From: Haplomitrium mnioides | Taxonomy: Eukaryota; Marchantiophyta; Haplomitriopsida; Calobryales | NCBI GenBank assembly: GCA_049999725.1 | Contig: JBNGIS010010687.1 | Span: 36,259-59,417, forward strand | Length of the DNA: 23,159 nt | Reading direction: 5' to 3' | In this document: one piece after another, positions 10,086-18,119 of the stretch | How the letters are laid out: each line of letters starts with the position of its first letter | Numbering within the stretch: the stretch's first letter is position 1 | Program-made: the position numbers and the translations under genes | The notes under the pieces: generated by a model | The model's input: the letters and a program-made list of their open reading frames with translations, nothing else | Databases searched by the model: none | What the model was told of the DNA's origin: nothing

Positions 10086-11295
10086 TCTTCCTCCACATGA
10101 GGCTCTAGGACTTGCTAACTTCCTCACATGTAGAATCTTCCTCCTTGTACTAGCTGTGTTCAACCAACCAGCCAAATTTTTTTGCATCTGCATCATTCAC
10201 TAGAACTGTCCTATTTTCTTCAGGTATGTCATTAGGAGGGTTAACTTTGGCCAAAGTCATTGATGGCACAATCTTGAAAAGATATGCACTATCCTTTGAT
10301 TTTCTTTGTTCATGTCGTCTAATGTTACCAGAGACTTTGAAGGTAATTGGGCATCTAAGATGTAACAACGATTTTAGCAAATGGTTGTTTGAAGAAACCC
10401 CCCTCTTAGGAAAATGTTCCAGCAATGGCATTGCCTCCACTTGAGAGGGTGATTTTGCTTCATGCAAGTCTAAATTGCTTGGTGCCACTTCAGTCTCTTG
10501 TGGAACATCCACACTCAGTATTTCATTCGTATGGTTATCTTGTTGCACTTCTTGGACGCATGGCACCTGTGGAGCAATCGGTGACAATAGAGGTTCTAAT
10601 AGAGGAGCTTCCAGTGGTTGTGAGGGCATTGGATTGGGTACTGGCAACTCTGAAGTTGGCTGCTCCACATGCTGAAATTGTATGGATAGTAAGAATGGTG
10701 GTTCAACATCGTGTAGTTGTTGACCTGGGGAATACTCCTATGAAGATGGTTGCTCCTTATGGTGTGAATGGCCCTCTTGGGGATAACATTGCGGTGGTAG
10801 AGGCTGCTCGGAACCCTCACATGGATGCACATGGTACTGTGGCAGCCGGCAAGGCTATTGATAGTATTGTGGCTTGTGCTATGGCAGATAATAGTTGTGC
10901 TGATACCTCGGTTGTTGTGGCTAGCATCCACAATAAGCCACTTCCTTGGGTACATGAGGTTGGTACAAAACCTGGTTTGTAGACTGTGGCATTTGATAGA
11001 AAGCCTGGTGTACCGGCTGATAAAGTGTTTGGTATGCTGCTGGTTGGTATGGCTCTTGAGATGATGACTTATAAGGCATTTGATAGAAATTATGGACTGT
11101 TTGGGCAAGGGACTGAAATACAAGAAGAATTCCTTTTTCTTGGAGCATCTCGTATCATTGCCAGAATGGGAAGACTATAGTTCCATGATTTGATGTCAAG
11201 CAAATATCACATATGCTAGGTTTCATGTTAGATGATCCAGAGAAAATGATGTAGCTTAATGTTTTAACTCTTGCACGAAAGTATTCTGATACCAT
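10086..11295 (-). pseudogene. Decayed gag-like protein (R1 copy B)
   Basis: ATG at 11293-11295. A degenerate zinc knuckle CDICLTSNHGTIVF comes early, followed by a Gln/Tyr/Pro-rich stretch (YQMPYKSSSQEPYQPAAYQ) and, after several stops at 10672-10920, an uninterrupted 172-codon section at 10150-10668. That section is first Pro/Leu-rich (PSQPLEAPLLEPLLSP), then basic and acidic, ending FGWLVEHS before a TAG. The frame then goes on (YKEEDSTCEE) toward the repeat edge. The 10150-10668 and 10921-11148 segments share one frame. Several stops are single C-to-T changes from Gln codons. It probably encoded a gag-type nucleic-acid-binding protein and is not functional now. A 185-codon plus-strand frame overlaps it and is treated as antisense. 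Confidence 0.6.
11285..11294 (-). other. Possible primer-binding site (tRNA-iMet type) in R1-B
   Basis: The minus strand reads TGGTATCAGA, the first ten bases of the usual plant retroelement primer site complementary to initiator tRNA-Met (TGGTATCAGAGC). The last two bases differ. Copy A has one further mismatch (TGGTATCACA). The same bases also hold the ATG of the gag-like frame, so coincidence is possible. Confidence 0.35.
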
Positions 11296-11751
11296 TGCAA
11301 ATCAGGCTGTTTTGTTGAGGTTTTAAAAACAAAAACTACTTTTGGATTTTTTTTTTCAGTTTTCGCATACAACTAAATATCAACACTAAACTAATAGCTA
11401 CTCCAAGAAACTGGTAGAGCACTTCTATTACAAGGACGTAAAGAACTAAGACACCTATGGACATGTTGAGTAGTTCTAGAAAGAGTGGGAGGAGGAGGAG
11501 GATGCTTCTTACCCCAAATGAAACATATGCATTCACTCGAGATTCGGGTCAAGACTCAGAAACTCCAGAAGAGGGATGAGACACAAAAAATAAAAGAAAA
11601 TCTGCAACCCACAGCCTTTGACCCAACTTGCAAATGCAAACAGAAATAACAAAAGAAAGGCGTCGCACACCTTAGATCAAGAATGGAAGAGTACTCGATT
11701 GGCTTAAAGAGAAACTCAACAGTTCATGGAATACAAAGGTGCTTGACTCTC

Positions 11752-11912
11752 AAGAGGAGAAGATGAGGCAAGGGAAAGGGAAAAGATGGAAAGGGAAAAG
11801 GGAAAACATGAGACAAGGGAAGGGGAAAAGATAGTGAAAAGGGAAAAGATGAGCCAAGGGAAAGGGAAAAGATGGAAAGAGGAAAAGGGAAAAGATGAGG
11901 CTGCGGAATTGG
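11752..11912 (+). repeat. Purine-rich degenerate tandem repeat in R1 copy B
   Basis: About 160 bases of G/A-rich repeats, variants of GGGAAAGGGAAAAGATGG, matching the position of the purine tract in copy A but with a different arrangement of units. Confidence 0.8.
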
Positions 11913-12054
11913 AAACAATGCTCCAGTTAGGTCTTGATGCACTAGGCATAGGAGGAGGAGCTCTGCTCTAAGGTATGTTGTAGTATAATGCCTAACATAC
12001 GGTTCTGCATACTCCATAGACACACTAATACTCCTTAAGTATGTATGAGATGAC

Positions 12055-12587
12055 CGTTTAACTTTGGTTCAGTTGTGATAAATCATGTAGAATTCAGCTT
12101 GCACACATGACAGGTGTCCCATTGCTCAGGCAAGCTAAGGGAACACGGTCGTGGTAGTAGTGAGGTCCACCAGAACATGAGGGGTCGTGAGGGTGCTTTG
12201 TTTTCCCCTCACGACCGACTCAAGACCTACACACAATTGTAGGCTAAAGTCTTGTCTTCGTGTGCAGAGCTGAGTTCAAGATCAGGTCCAAGGTAGAGTG
12301 CCAATGACAAAACAAATAAAACAAATGCGTCTGATTTTTACTTGTGTTATAACTTGGAAATGCAGAACTCAAAAGGCATACATAGAATTGGTCTTACAAA
12401 AAATTGACATATATGACAATAATACTTTAATTGAAATACATGTTTAATCTTTGGCCAGTTCAGAATATGGTTCAAAAGTGCAGCTAATATCTACAATCAC
12501 AACACATCAAATATCTCCGTCTAAAGTACTCCAACCCTTCCACATATATAGACTTGTTGAACAACTCAACACTAACCCCTTCATGAA
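12055..12587. other. Spacer after R1-B, with a strong hairpin
   Basis: No gene is supported. The only structured element is the 11-bp inverted repeat at 12183-12216. The plus frame starting at 12451 runs into the solo LTR and is not a gene. Confidence 0.45.
12183..12216. repeat. Perfect 11-bp inverted repeat (hairpin)
   Basis: The arms GGTCGTGAGGG (12183-12193) and CCCTCACGACC (12206-12216) are exact reverse complements around a 12-base loop rich in T. GC-rich arms in an AT-rich setting make a stable stem. No poly-T or gene end is adjacent, so terminator function is not suggested. It may be the relic of a small inverted-repeat element. Confidence 0.85.
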
Positions 12588-12592
12588 TAACA
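12588..12592 (+). repeat. Target-site duplication TAACA (left)
   Basis: Five bases TAACA directly before the LTR start, repeated exactly at 12839-12843. Confidence 0.85.
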
Positions 12593-12838
12593 TGTTGAAA
12601 TACCAAGCTCTGTACGTAGATGACCGGTTAGACTTATTTTTAACCCTCTTTTGGGTTAGTTTTGTTAAGTTAATTTAGGGTAAATTTAAATATAAATACA
12701 AGGGTATGTAGAGAGAAAAGTAGGGAGATCGAAGAGAGCACCGCCATGCCGCAAGCTTCTTCCCTTTTGTAAATCCATTGTGTTGAATACGATCTCTTAT
12801 ATTTGCCTCCAAAGATTTATCTCCTCGATTTCTTTACA
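12593..12838 (+). mobile_element. Solo LTR, 246 bp
   Basis: Starts TGTTGAAATACC and ends TTTCTTTACA (TG...CA), flanked by the exact 5-bp duplication TAACA. A TATA-like box (AAATATAAATACAAGG) sits near 12687-12702, and downstream lies a purine-rich GAGAGAAAAGTAGGGAG stretch, as in plant LTR leaders. No primer site, coding region or second LTR is attached, so it is a solo LTR left by LTR-LTR recombination. A second family member begins at 22911. The short LTR is reminiscent of Ty1/Copia, but superfamily cannot be proved without internal sequence. Confidence 0.85.
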
Positions 12839-12843
12839 TAACA
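12839..12843 (+). repeat. Target-site duplication TAACA (right)
   Basis: Exact match to 12588-12592, defining the insertion. Confidence 0.85.
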
Positions 12844-13218
12844 ACTATAGACCATATACCCACAAATTAGCTTGACTCCACTAACATTGCACACAACTCA
12901 CCCACAAAACAAACAACACATAAACAAAAAAAAAAGTTGGTTTCTTTACCTTGGCCACCAACCATTGAAACCACCTTGGATTGAAACCGCCTTGGAAAGT
13001 AACCGCTCGTGGTGATCCCATTGATATGTGAGGTGACTTCTTCAAATAGCTGGAACTAACTTCTCGCAGCCCTATTGAACCTTCACTCCACATACAGATC
13101 TCCAGCTCCCATTCTACAATACTGTCCACTCCATCTTCCCCTTATTGCTCAAATCACAACTGTGTAAATCTCTGCCAACTTCTGGTCTCCAATTTGCTCT
13201 GAATTCACTTGTGCAGCC
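12844..13218. other. Interval with a possible minus-strand exon-like frame
   Basis: A minus-strand frame (13129 down to 12881) is open for 82 codons and reads protein-like in its first two thirds (GSPRAVTFQGGFNPRWFQWL). It runs up to GGCCAAG followed by GTAAAG, which resembles a splice donor near 12950. No family, acceptor or neighbouring exon was found, so this stays a weak suggestion. Confidence 0.2.
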
Positions 13219-13596
13219 ATGCTTGCTTACTGTATACAATATCTCCTCAGATCTTCACCCCACTCTCACAACTTTCCACTATCTGGAGGACCATACAAGC
13301 CCCTGACTTCATTCCACCCATTACTACTAGTAGGGACAACTTGGTTTGTTACACACCAAGGCGTATGTTTAGCCGACTCTCACAGAATAGCTGATGCAAA
13401 ATTCAGCACAAAGGCAACTTGGGAGAACACCGTTGGCTGCATATGTCTGCTCTCTATTGCATATATTACAGCTATACCCACCTCCACATCACCCTTGCAT
13501 TTCCTCAACAGTCATCTCTCTTTTCGAATTGTGAAGCCTTCCCCACCGCTGCCTCAACATAACTCCCTATATTTCCCACGAATCCTGGTTCTCTGA
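13219..13596 (+). CDS. Hypothetical ORF, 125 aa, unknown
   Basis: ATG at 13219 gives 125 codons with mixed, protein-like composition (pieces LVGTTWFVTHQGVCLADSHR and TWENTVGCICLLSIAYITA). A TGA lies six codons upstream. The middle is hydrophobic but not a clean membrane helix. Twenty bases after its stop, a second open frame begins in another phase, so the two may be parts of one sequence separated by a frameshift. No family was recognised and it has no copy elsewhere in the window. Real expression is doubtful. Confidence 0.25.
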   Translation: MLAYCIQYLLRSSPHSHNFPLSGGPYKPLTSFHPLLLVGTTWFVTHQGVCLADSHRIADAKFSTKATWENTVGCICLLSIAYITAIPTSTSPLHFLNSHLSFRIVKPSPPLPQHNSLYFPRILVL

Positions 13597-13615
13597 TTCT
13601 TGCTTCCCATCACTC

Positions 13616-13987
13616 ATGGCCACCTCACTACTGACCCGCTTGAAAGTGCTCAATCTCTTTCCCTTCATCTTGCCTGATTCTCAACTGTTGGTTGTAGGAG
13701 ATACCCAGAGCGCGACAACACTGCCAGCAGATTTCGAATTCAAAGGGAAGGGCCTTGTTTCTCACTCCTGCCAGCGTCATTAGGATATCTTCTTTGAAAG
13801 TCTTTTCTTGAATTCATCGATAAGGGGAAACGATTTGAATGGAGCTGAGTGCTCTAGCGCGACTCTCAGCGACTACGCTCTTGTGGACAATCTCCTCTTC
13901 GAAAGCTCTGATTATCGCCTTGCATCTTATCTGCTCAATGTTAAGTCTCAGCTTAGTCATATCTGTATGAACAAAACAGAAACATAG
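13616..13987 (+). pseudogene. Hypothetical ORF with one internal TAG, unknown product
   Basis: ATG at 13616 opens 55 codons (MATSLLTRLKVLNLFPFILP start) to a TAG at 13781-13783. The same frame then stays open for 67 more codons to a TAG at 13985-13987. The second part has a strongly protein-like texture (ATLSDYALVDNLLFESSDYR, ASYLLNVKSQLSH). The GC content is higher than its surroundings. It lies directly upstream of repeat R2 copy B, in whose start the same frame also has an open run (14165-14347, also interrupted upstream), so it may be the upstream part of the same lost element. No family is recognised. Confidence 0.35.
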
Positions 13988-14132
13988 AGCTACCCTAGCA
14001 CTTCATACAACGGGTAAGGGGTCTCTCGACTCTTCCTTCGATCTATTCCAAATTGTCATCCTTTCAATTTGTCTGATGATCTATAGATCCACATTCTAGC
14101 TATGTAGCATCCCTGCTACCCCGCAATATAGG

Positions 14133-15400
14133 GCCATGCTTTCTCTCGAAATCTCCCACAAAATTTGGATGTTCATAGCATCTTTGTCGGGCTACAAATA
14201 GTGTCACACCTCAAACTTCATCAAGAGTTTCATGTTGGCGATCTTCTCCTGGAACTTCTCACTACCTATCAAGATTCGCAGCGATTTCTTCCTCTGCACC
14301 AACGCTGCATTCACTTAAACAATCACCGCTTCCAACACTCTCGTTGAAAATCTCCTTCCTGTCTACACAAAACCTCCGAATAGTCTTCCACTTAACCTTC
14401 CATTCCCTAATGACATAAAATTTTCTCTAGACTCGCTTATCACTGAGGATGTGTGCCGGTCATCTCATCCCGTTGTCGATAGACTATGAAGACATGCAGT
14501 CCCCACAATCTATTCCTGCTGTATTTCGAGAAGACTCGCACAGCATGAAAAACAAACGTCACCTTTTCAATGAACCCACAACAACTTTGAATACCAGCAT
14601 GATGACACAAAAAAGACAAAACTATTAGAGGTTCTGCGAGGGTAGAACTTTCGTTGGATCAATGGGGAGTTCACAACTGTTTTTGTTCAATCTCTTCCCA
14701 CTCTTGCATTCGATCGAGCTTCGTTTAGGACCTCGGATTTGTTCCGAAGCTGCCATTATTCTGCATGGAGTCTCAAGAAAAGGACCTATATTTTGATTAT
14801 CGAAGCCCTTTAGAAACCATTCCTCCCTCCATTGCAAATTGTCAGAGCTCTTGTTGCATAGTGAGTCGATTCGGATAGATCTTCAATCAAGAGTACAGAT
14901 CTGTAGGATAATAGGACATGCGCTTGCAAAGGAACCGCACCCACAACCTACTTCCCCAATGAATGTTTCTACCTTAGTCTGTCCCCCCTCGACTACAATG
15001 CTTCTCCATTCCCTGTATTTTTCCAAGAATGGATCGATTCGGCCTGAGTTCAAGAATTCACCTTGACAATTCGATCCTCAATCTCGAGTTGGCCTCACAT
15101 CATCCCGTCTGTAATTCATCACCTTCCGTATTGACACATCTCATGTTTTTTCTCAGCTCAGCTCCGAGCTCTCGGTCACTCGCTCTTCCATTGCAATCTC
15201 CCTTATTCAAGAATCACAATGATACCTTCCGTTGCCGTCACCACTGGAGCTTGCAGAACTGCGCTTGAGGTCTTAATTGACAAATATGTAGATTAATCTC
15301 GAGCTCTTCCTACGACAAATCTGAAAATAAATGCTCTAATCTTCCTTGCACCCTCCGATACGCATATTACTATTCATTTCTCCCTAAATCGTTCCAACAT
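14133..15400. repeat. Repeat family R2, copy B
   Basis: Partner of 8221-9505. On the plus strand an ATG at about 14766 begins MESQEKDLYFDY, as in copy A. On the minus strand an open 70-codon frame (14837 to 14625; FLETPCRIMAASEQIRGPKR) and flanking runs look equally protein-like. Stops interrupt both strands in both copies. It follows R1-B at a longer spacing than R2-A follows R1-A, partly because of the solo LTR and the two ORFs between. Confidence 0.8.
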
Positions 15401-15408
15401 CTCAAGGT

Positions 15409-15545
15409 TTATGTATCCTTTCCAAAGACTCAAATGATCAATTTTATTTGCGTGCCAATGATTACAGAAGAATTTTGTATTCTTGGCCTTGCCATTTGAA
15501 CTTGTGCCTCTTCGTACTTCTCTCCAATTCATGGTATGTCATTTA
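15409..15545 (-). repeat. Repeat family R3, copy A
   Basis: About 137 bp matching 16924-17060 in the same orientation, roughly 80% identical by eye (shared words TTTGTATTCTT, CTTGCCATTTGAAC/CTTGTCATTTGAAC, GTGCCTCTT). Read on the minus strand, both copies give related peptide pieces (EAQVQMARPRIQNSS here, EAQVQMTRRRIQSS in copy B), which favours a minus-strand coding origin. Confidence 0.7.
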
Positions 15546-15746
15546 ACCTTGTTGTGATTTCTCTAACGCATATAAAGGCAACAAAGCTAGTAATATTTTG
15601 ACAATGCAAGAATCCGATGAACATGCTCCTTCTTCTAAAAATTGATTTCACGCAATCTTAACATTTAACCTTGTTGTGATTTCTCTAACGCATATAAAGG
15701 CAACAAAGCTAGTAATATTTTGACAATGCAAGAATCCGATGAACAT
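15540..15746. repeat. Exact 85-bp direct duplication with 37-bp spacer
   Basis: 15540-15624 and 15662-15746 are identical over 85 bases (starting CATTTAACCTTGTTGTG, ending CCGATGAACAT). Perfect identity points to a recent local event, unlike the older R1-R3 duplications. Confidence 0.95.
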
Positions 15747-16259
15747 AGACATCCTCGACTCAGAATTTTTGAAAGTTGATTGCTTAGTGCCAAATCTAAG
15801 AACATCGCCCATGCTGTAATTCAAATACACCAACAAACAACAAATCGCTTTTTGAAAGTTTTGTTGCCTATCATTCACACTTTGACTCCCTTGAAATCAT
15901 TACTCTATTTTGGGTATTCTTCATCAGAATGCCCTTGCGGAAAATTGTGGACATTTTGAATGTCTTATGTTGTTATAGACCAGCATGATGCATTTTCCAA
16001 CCTCCAAAGCACAATTCCAGTTCTATTGTGTGCATCACAAAGTTGCATGCTTCCCTAGAGATTGCATTCTTATTTGCTAGCTTCTAATCAAAGTGGCTCA
16101 ACTGTTGCTACCATCTCTTGCTCAACCACTCGAAGAAACAAGATAGCTAATCTCTTCTTTACTTTCTTGAGGGATGTCTTAGATAAGTATCATTGGAATA
16201 ACATAAAATATCTTCACACTTCCTCCAACTCTAGCAATGCACCGTGACGCTCCCAAGTA
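15747..16259. other. Degenerate sequence, no supported gene
   Basis: Short frames occur on both strands. The minus frame from 15878 covers the second 85-bp copy and reads without a known motif. A plus frame at 16062-16247 lies opposite a minus-strand run with charged residues (LKKVKKRLAILFLRVVEQEM) that may belong to the decayed coiled-coil protein nearby. Nothing is assigned. Confidence 0.3.
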
Positions 16260-16285
16260 GAGAAATAATCCCATAATTATTTCTC
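16260..16285. repeat. Perfect 10-bp inverted repeat (hairpin)
   Basis: The arms GAGAAATAAT (16260-16269) and ATTATTTCTC (16276-16285) are exact reverse complements around the loop CCCATA. It could be a relic of a miniature element or an LTR regulatory hairpin. A TATATAAGG box follows near 16303. Confidence 0.75.
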
Positions 16286-16531
16286 CATTTCACCAAAGCA
16301 ATATATAAGGGTTTCACAATGTTTTTACTTTGACTAGCACCCCATTTTGGGATAAAAGACTCCCTAACAAGTTCTTCTCTCTACTTCTAGATAGACCTAG
16401 TCTAGGGCTTGACGTTAGCCCTTTATAGAAAGGAAATCAAGGATAGACCGTCCTCCAAGCATAGAGTAGATAGAGGCTTGGTGGCCTTCAACATGTAGAT
16501 TGGTTTTATTTTTTCAATTTATTATAAACAA

Positions 16532-16888
16532 TTATCTATTTAAATTCAGTTCTCTTCTAGTGCTCCTCCAGCTAGGGAGTTTTTGAGGTTCCCATGCTTG
16601 TTGTTGTAGTCTAGATCTTTCTTTTCATATCTTCTGCATTTGTTCCTTCAGGTACTCATAAACGGCTTCCATATCAGAGATCATTTTCTGCTCTAATGCT
16701 TCTTTATCTTGTACTAGTTGGGATGAGAGCTCTTTTTTCTCCTCTCTAATTTTAAGCCTCTTGTTTTCTCTCTAAAAAAAAAGAAGTTCTATCTCCAAAG
16801 CTTCCACTTTTCTTGCAATGAGAGAATCATCACACTCCACCTTATGCTTGGTCACTCTTTTCGCCCTTCCATACAAGGTTCCATACAT
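16532..16888 (-). pseudogene. Coiled-coil protein remnant (retroelement or transposon type)
   Basis: From ATG at 16886-16888 one minus-strand frame of 119 codons runs to TAA at 16532-16534, broken by an internal TAG and an internal TGA. The middle is a strong heptad-rich coiled coil (RLKIREEKKELSSQLVQDKE, EAVYEYLKEQMQKI), preceded by a basic part (GRAKRVTKHKVECDDSLIAR). Immediately upstream, R3 copy B (17060 to 16924) gives more charged peptide in shifted phases (FKKLQQAKLMNHELESRTQE), so the original protein extended to about 17100. The pattern resembles C-terminal coiled coils of plant En/Spm-associated proteins or of retroelement gag. Not functional. Confidence 0.5.
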
Positions 16889-16923
16889 AGCACCAATTGC
16901 TCTTTGTCAGTCAAGGATTCAAA

Positions 16924-17060
16924 TTATATAACCTTTCCAGATACTCAAACGATCAATTCTATTTATATGCTAGTGATCATAAGAGAACTTTGTATTCTTC
17001 GCCTTGTCATTTGAACCTGTGCCTCTTGTGTCCTGCTCTCTAATTCATGGTTCATCAATT
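16924..17060 (-). repeat. Repeat family R3, copy B
   Basis: Partner of 15409-15545, offset 1515 bases. On the minus strand it leads directly into the coiled-coil pseudogene, which suggests that R3 copy A is a detached piece of a second copy of that gene. Confidence 0.7.
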
Positions 17061-17652
17061 TGGCTTGCTGCAATTTCTTGAAGGCTGTCGCAACCCTATT
17101 TCTTCCCTTAACACCATATATGCAATTTCAGAGAGAAGGGGTGACAAAGTATCATAGGGCTCTTTTGTGAGACAGCCTCAGGACTGTATTACCACTTTTG
17201 CATCTTACCAAGCTTATATTCCACTCTATGTACACATCCACTCAACACAACCCCCAAGTAATCCCTCCTCACAACGACATTCAATTTGTAATTGTATTCA
17301 TTTTGGTGAGAAGGACTAGTTTTTCCCTTGTTGTCCCTTCACTCCCTCAAGGGATTTCCACATACTCAACAAGCCTTGCTCCAAAAATGTAATTGTTATT
17401 ACTATACTTTGATCTAGGAACTTCACAAGTCTACCACTATTGTCTAAGCCAAGTAAACCTTCATGTGGTGTGTTCACAAGTCTTCACTCTTTGTGTTACC
17501 AACACTTATAACTTGCTCTCATACAAATAGGCACTAGTGCTCTACATGCTCACTATCCGCCTTGTAGCCTTCCATTACTGTAGTCGATGTCGCCCTCTTG
17601 TATTATTTACAACCTCAACTTCACACTGATACAAGCCAAATAGATAGATTTA
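17061..17652. other. Non-coding flank of the Gypsy insertion
   Basis: AT-rich DNA without supported genes. It would have been continuous with 21316 onward before the insertion. The plus frame at 17198-17392 has no domain. Confidence 0.4.
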
Positions 17653-17657
17653 CCTCG
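17653..17657. repeat. Target-site duplication of Gypsy element (left), CCTCG
   Basis: Five bases before the left LTR, matching CCTCC after the right LTR at four of five positions. Confidence 0.65.
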
Positions 17658-18099
17658 TGTAAATGAGCTCAAAGACCAAATCCAAATGATTACAAACTCA
17701 TAAGGAACTCTAATAGAGTTCTTCCACCAAATGCTAATAAGACAAGCAAAAGCCAAGCAACCAAAGAACCCAAGTGATTTGAAATGAACTCGAAAATTAG
17801 GAGTGAGGCTATGAAGACCTTTTATTTATACAAGAGAAGAAGGCATCATTCCTCTTTCTTCACTTACAAGTCACTTCTAATTTCAACCCTAGAATTGATC
17901 GCTTAGAAGTCACTTCTAATTTCAACCTTAAAATTGCTTACTTAGAAGTCACTTCTAATTTCAACCCTAAAAGCTTTGAAAGTAACTTTGAAGGCAAGTA
18001 ATCTTATCTCAATTCAACCATAATAATAAACCTCTACCACTTCCTTCACTCCTCTCTATTTTCTTATAAATGGCACAACATCATGCTTGTACTATTACA
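17658..18099 (-). repeat. 3' LTR of the chromovirus
   Basis: 442 bp, plus-strand ends TGTAAATGAG and GTACTATTACA. Contains three 39-bp tandem units (starts 17865, 17904, 17943), each with TAGAAGT-C-ACTTCTA or a one-base variant, a perfect inverted repeat around a central C in units two and three. Same length and layout as the 5' LTR. Confidence 0.9.
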
Positions 18100-18114
18100 T
18101 AATCTCCACCTTCT
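18100..18114 (-). other. Polypurine tract of the chromovirus
   Basis: The minus strand reads GAAGGTGGAGATTA directly before the 3' LTR start TGTAATAG: a purine-rich stretch in the position where plus-strand DNA synthesis is primed in this family. Confidence 0.7.
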
Positions 18115-18119
18115 TATCG

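Larger units (their letters stand above)
10077..12054 (-). repeat. Repeat family R1, copy B
   Basis: The second copy of R1, offset by about 5.0 kb from copy A and in the same orientation. It is the less decayed copy, with longer open stretches of the minus-strand gag-like frame. On the minus strand, TGGTATCAGA (complement of 11285-11294) lies one base after a CA dinucleotide that could end an LTR. That would make 11296-12054 an LTR and the rest internal sequence, but the far LTR end could not be placed. Confidence 0.85.

Noticed and set aside
10425-10982. Longest open frame in the window, 185 codons on plus
   Set aside because: It is antisense to the gag-like frame of R1. Its openness follows from the codon make-up of the Gln/Tyr/Pro-rich sense strand and C-to-T decay, and its own product (Val/Ala-rich) shows no motif.
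11724-12023. Minus ORF with an N-terminus (EYAEPYVRHYTTTYLRA) similar to 6748-7026 in copy A
   Set aside because: The shared part lies in the non-coding, possibly LTR half of R1 and then runs into the purine tract, giving Phe/Pro/Ser runs. DNA similarity explains it.
12183-12216. Hairpin as a transcription terminator
   Set aside because: No poly-T tail, no adjacent gene, and a eukaryotic setting.
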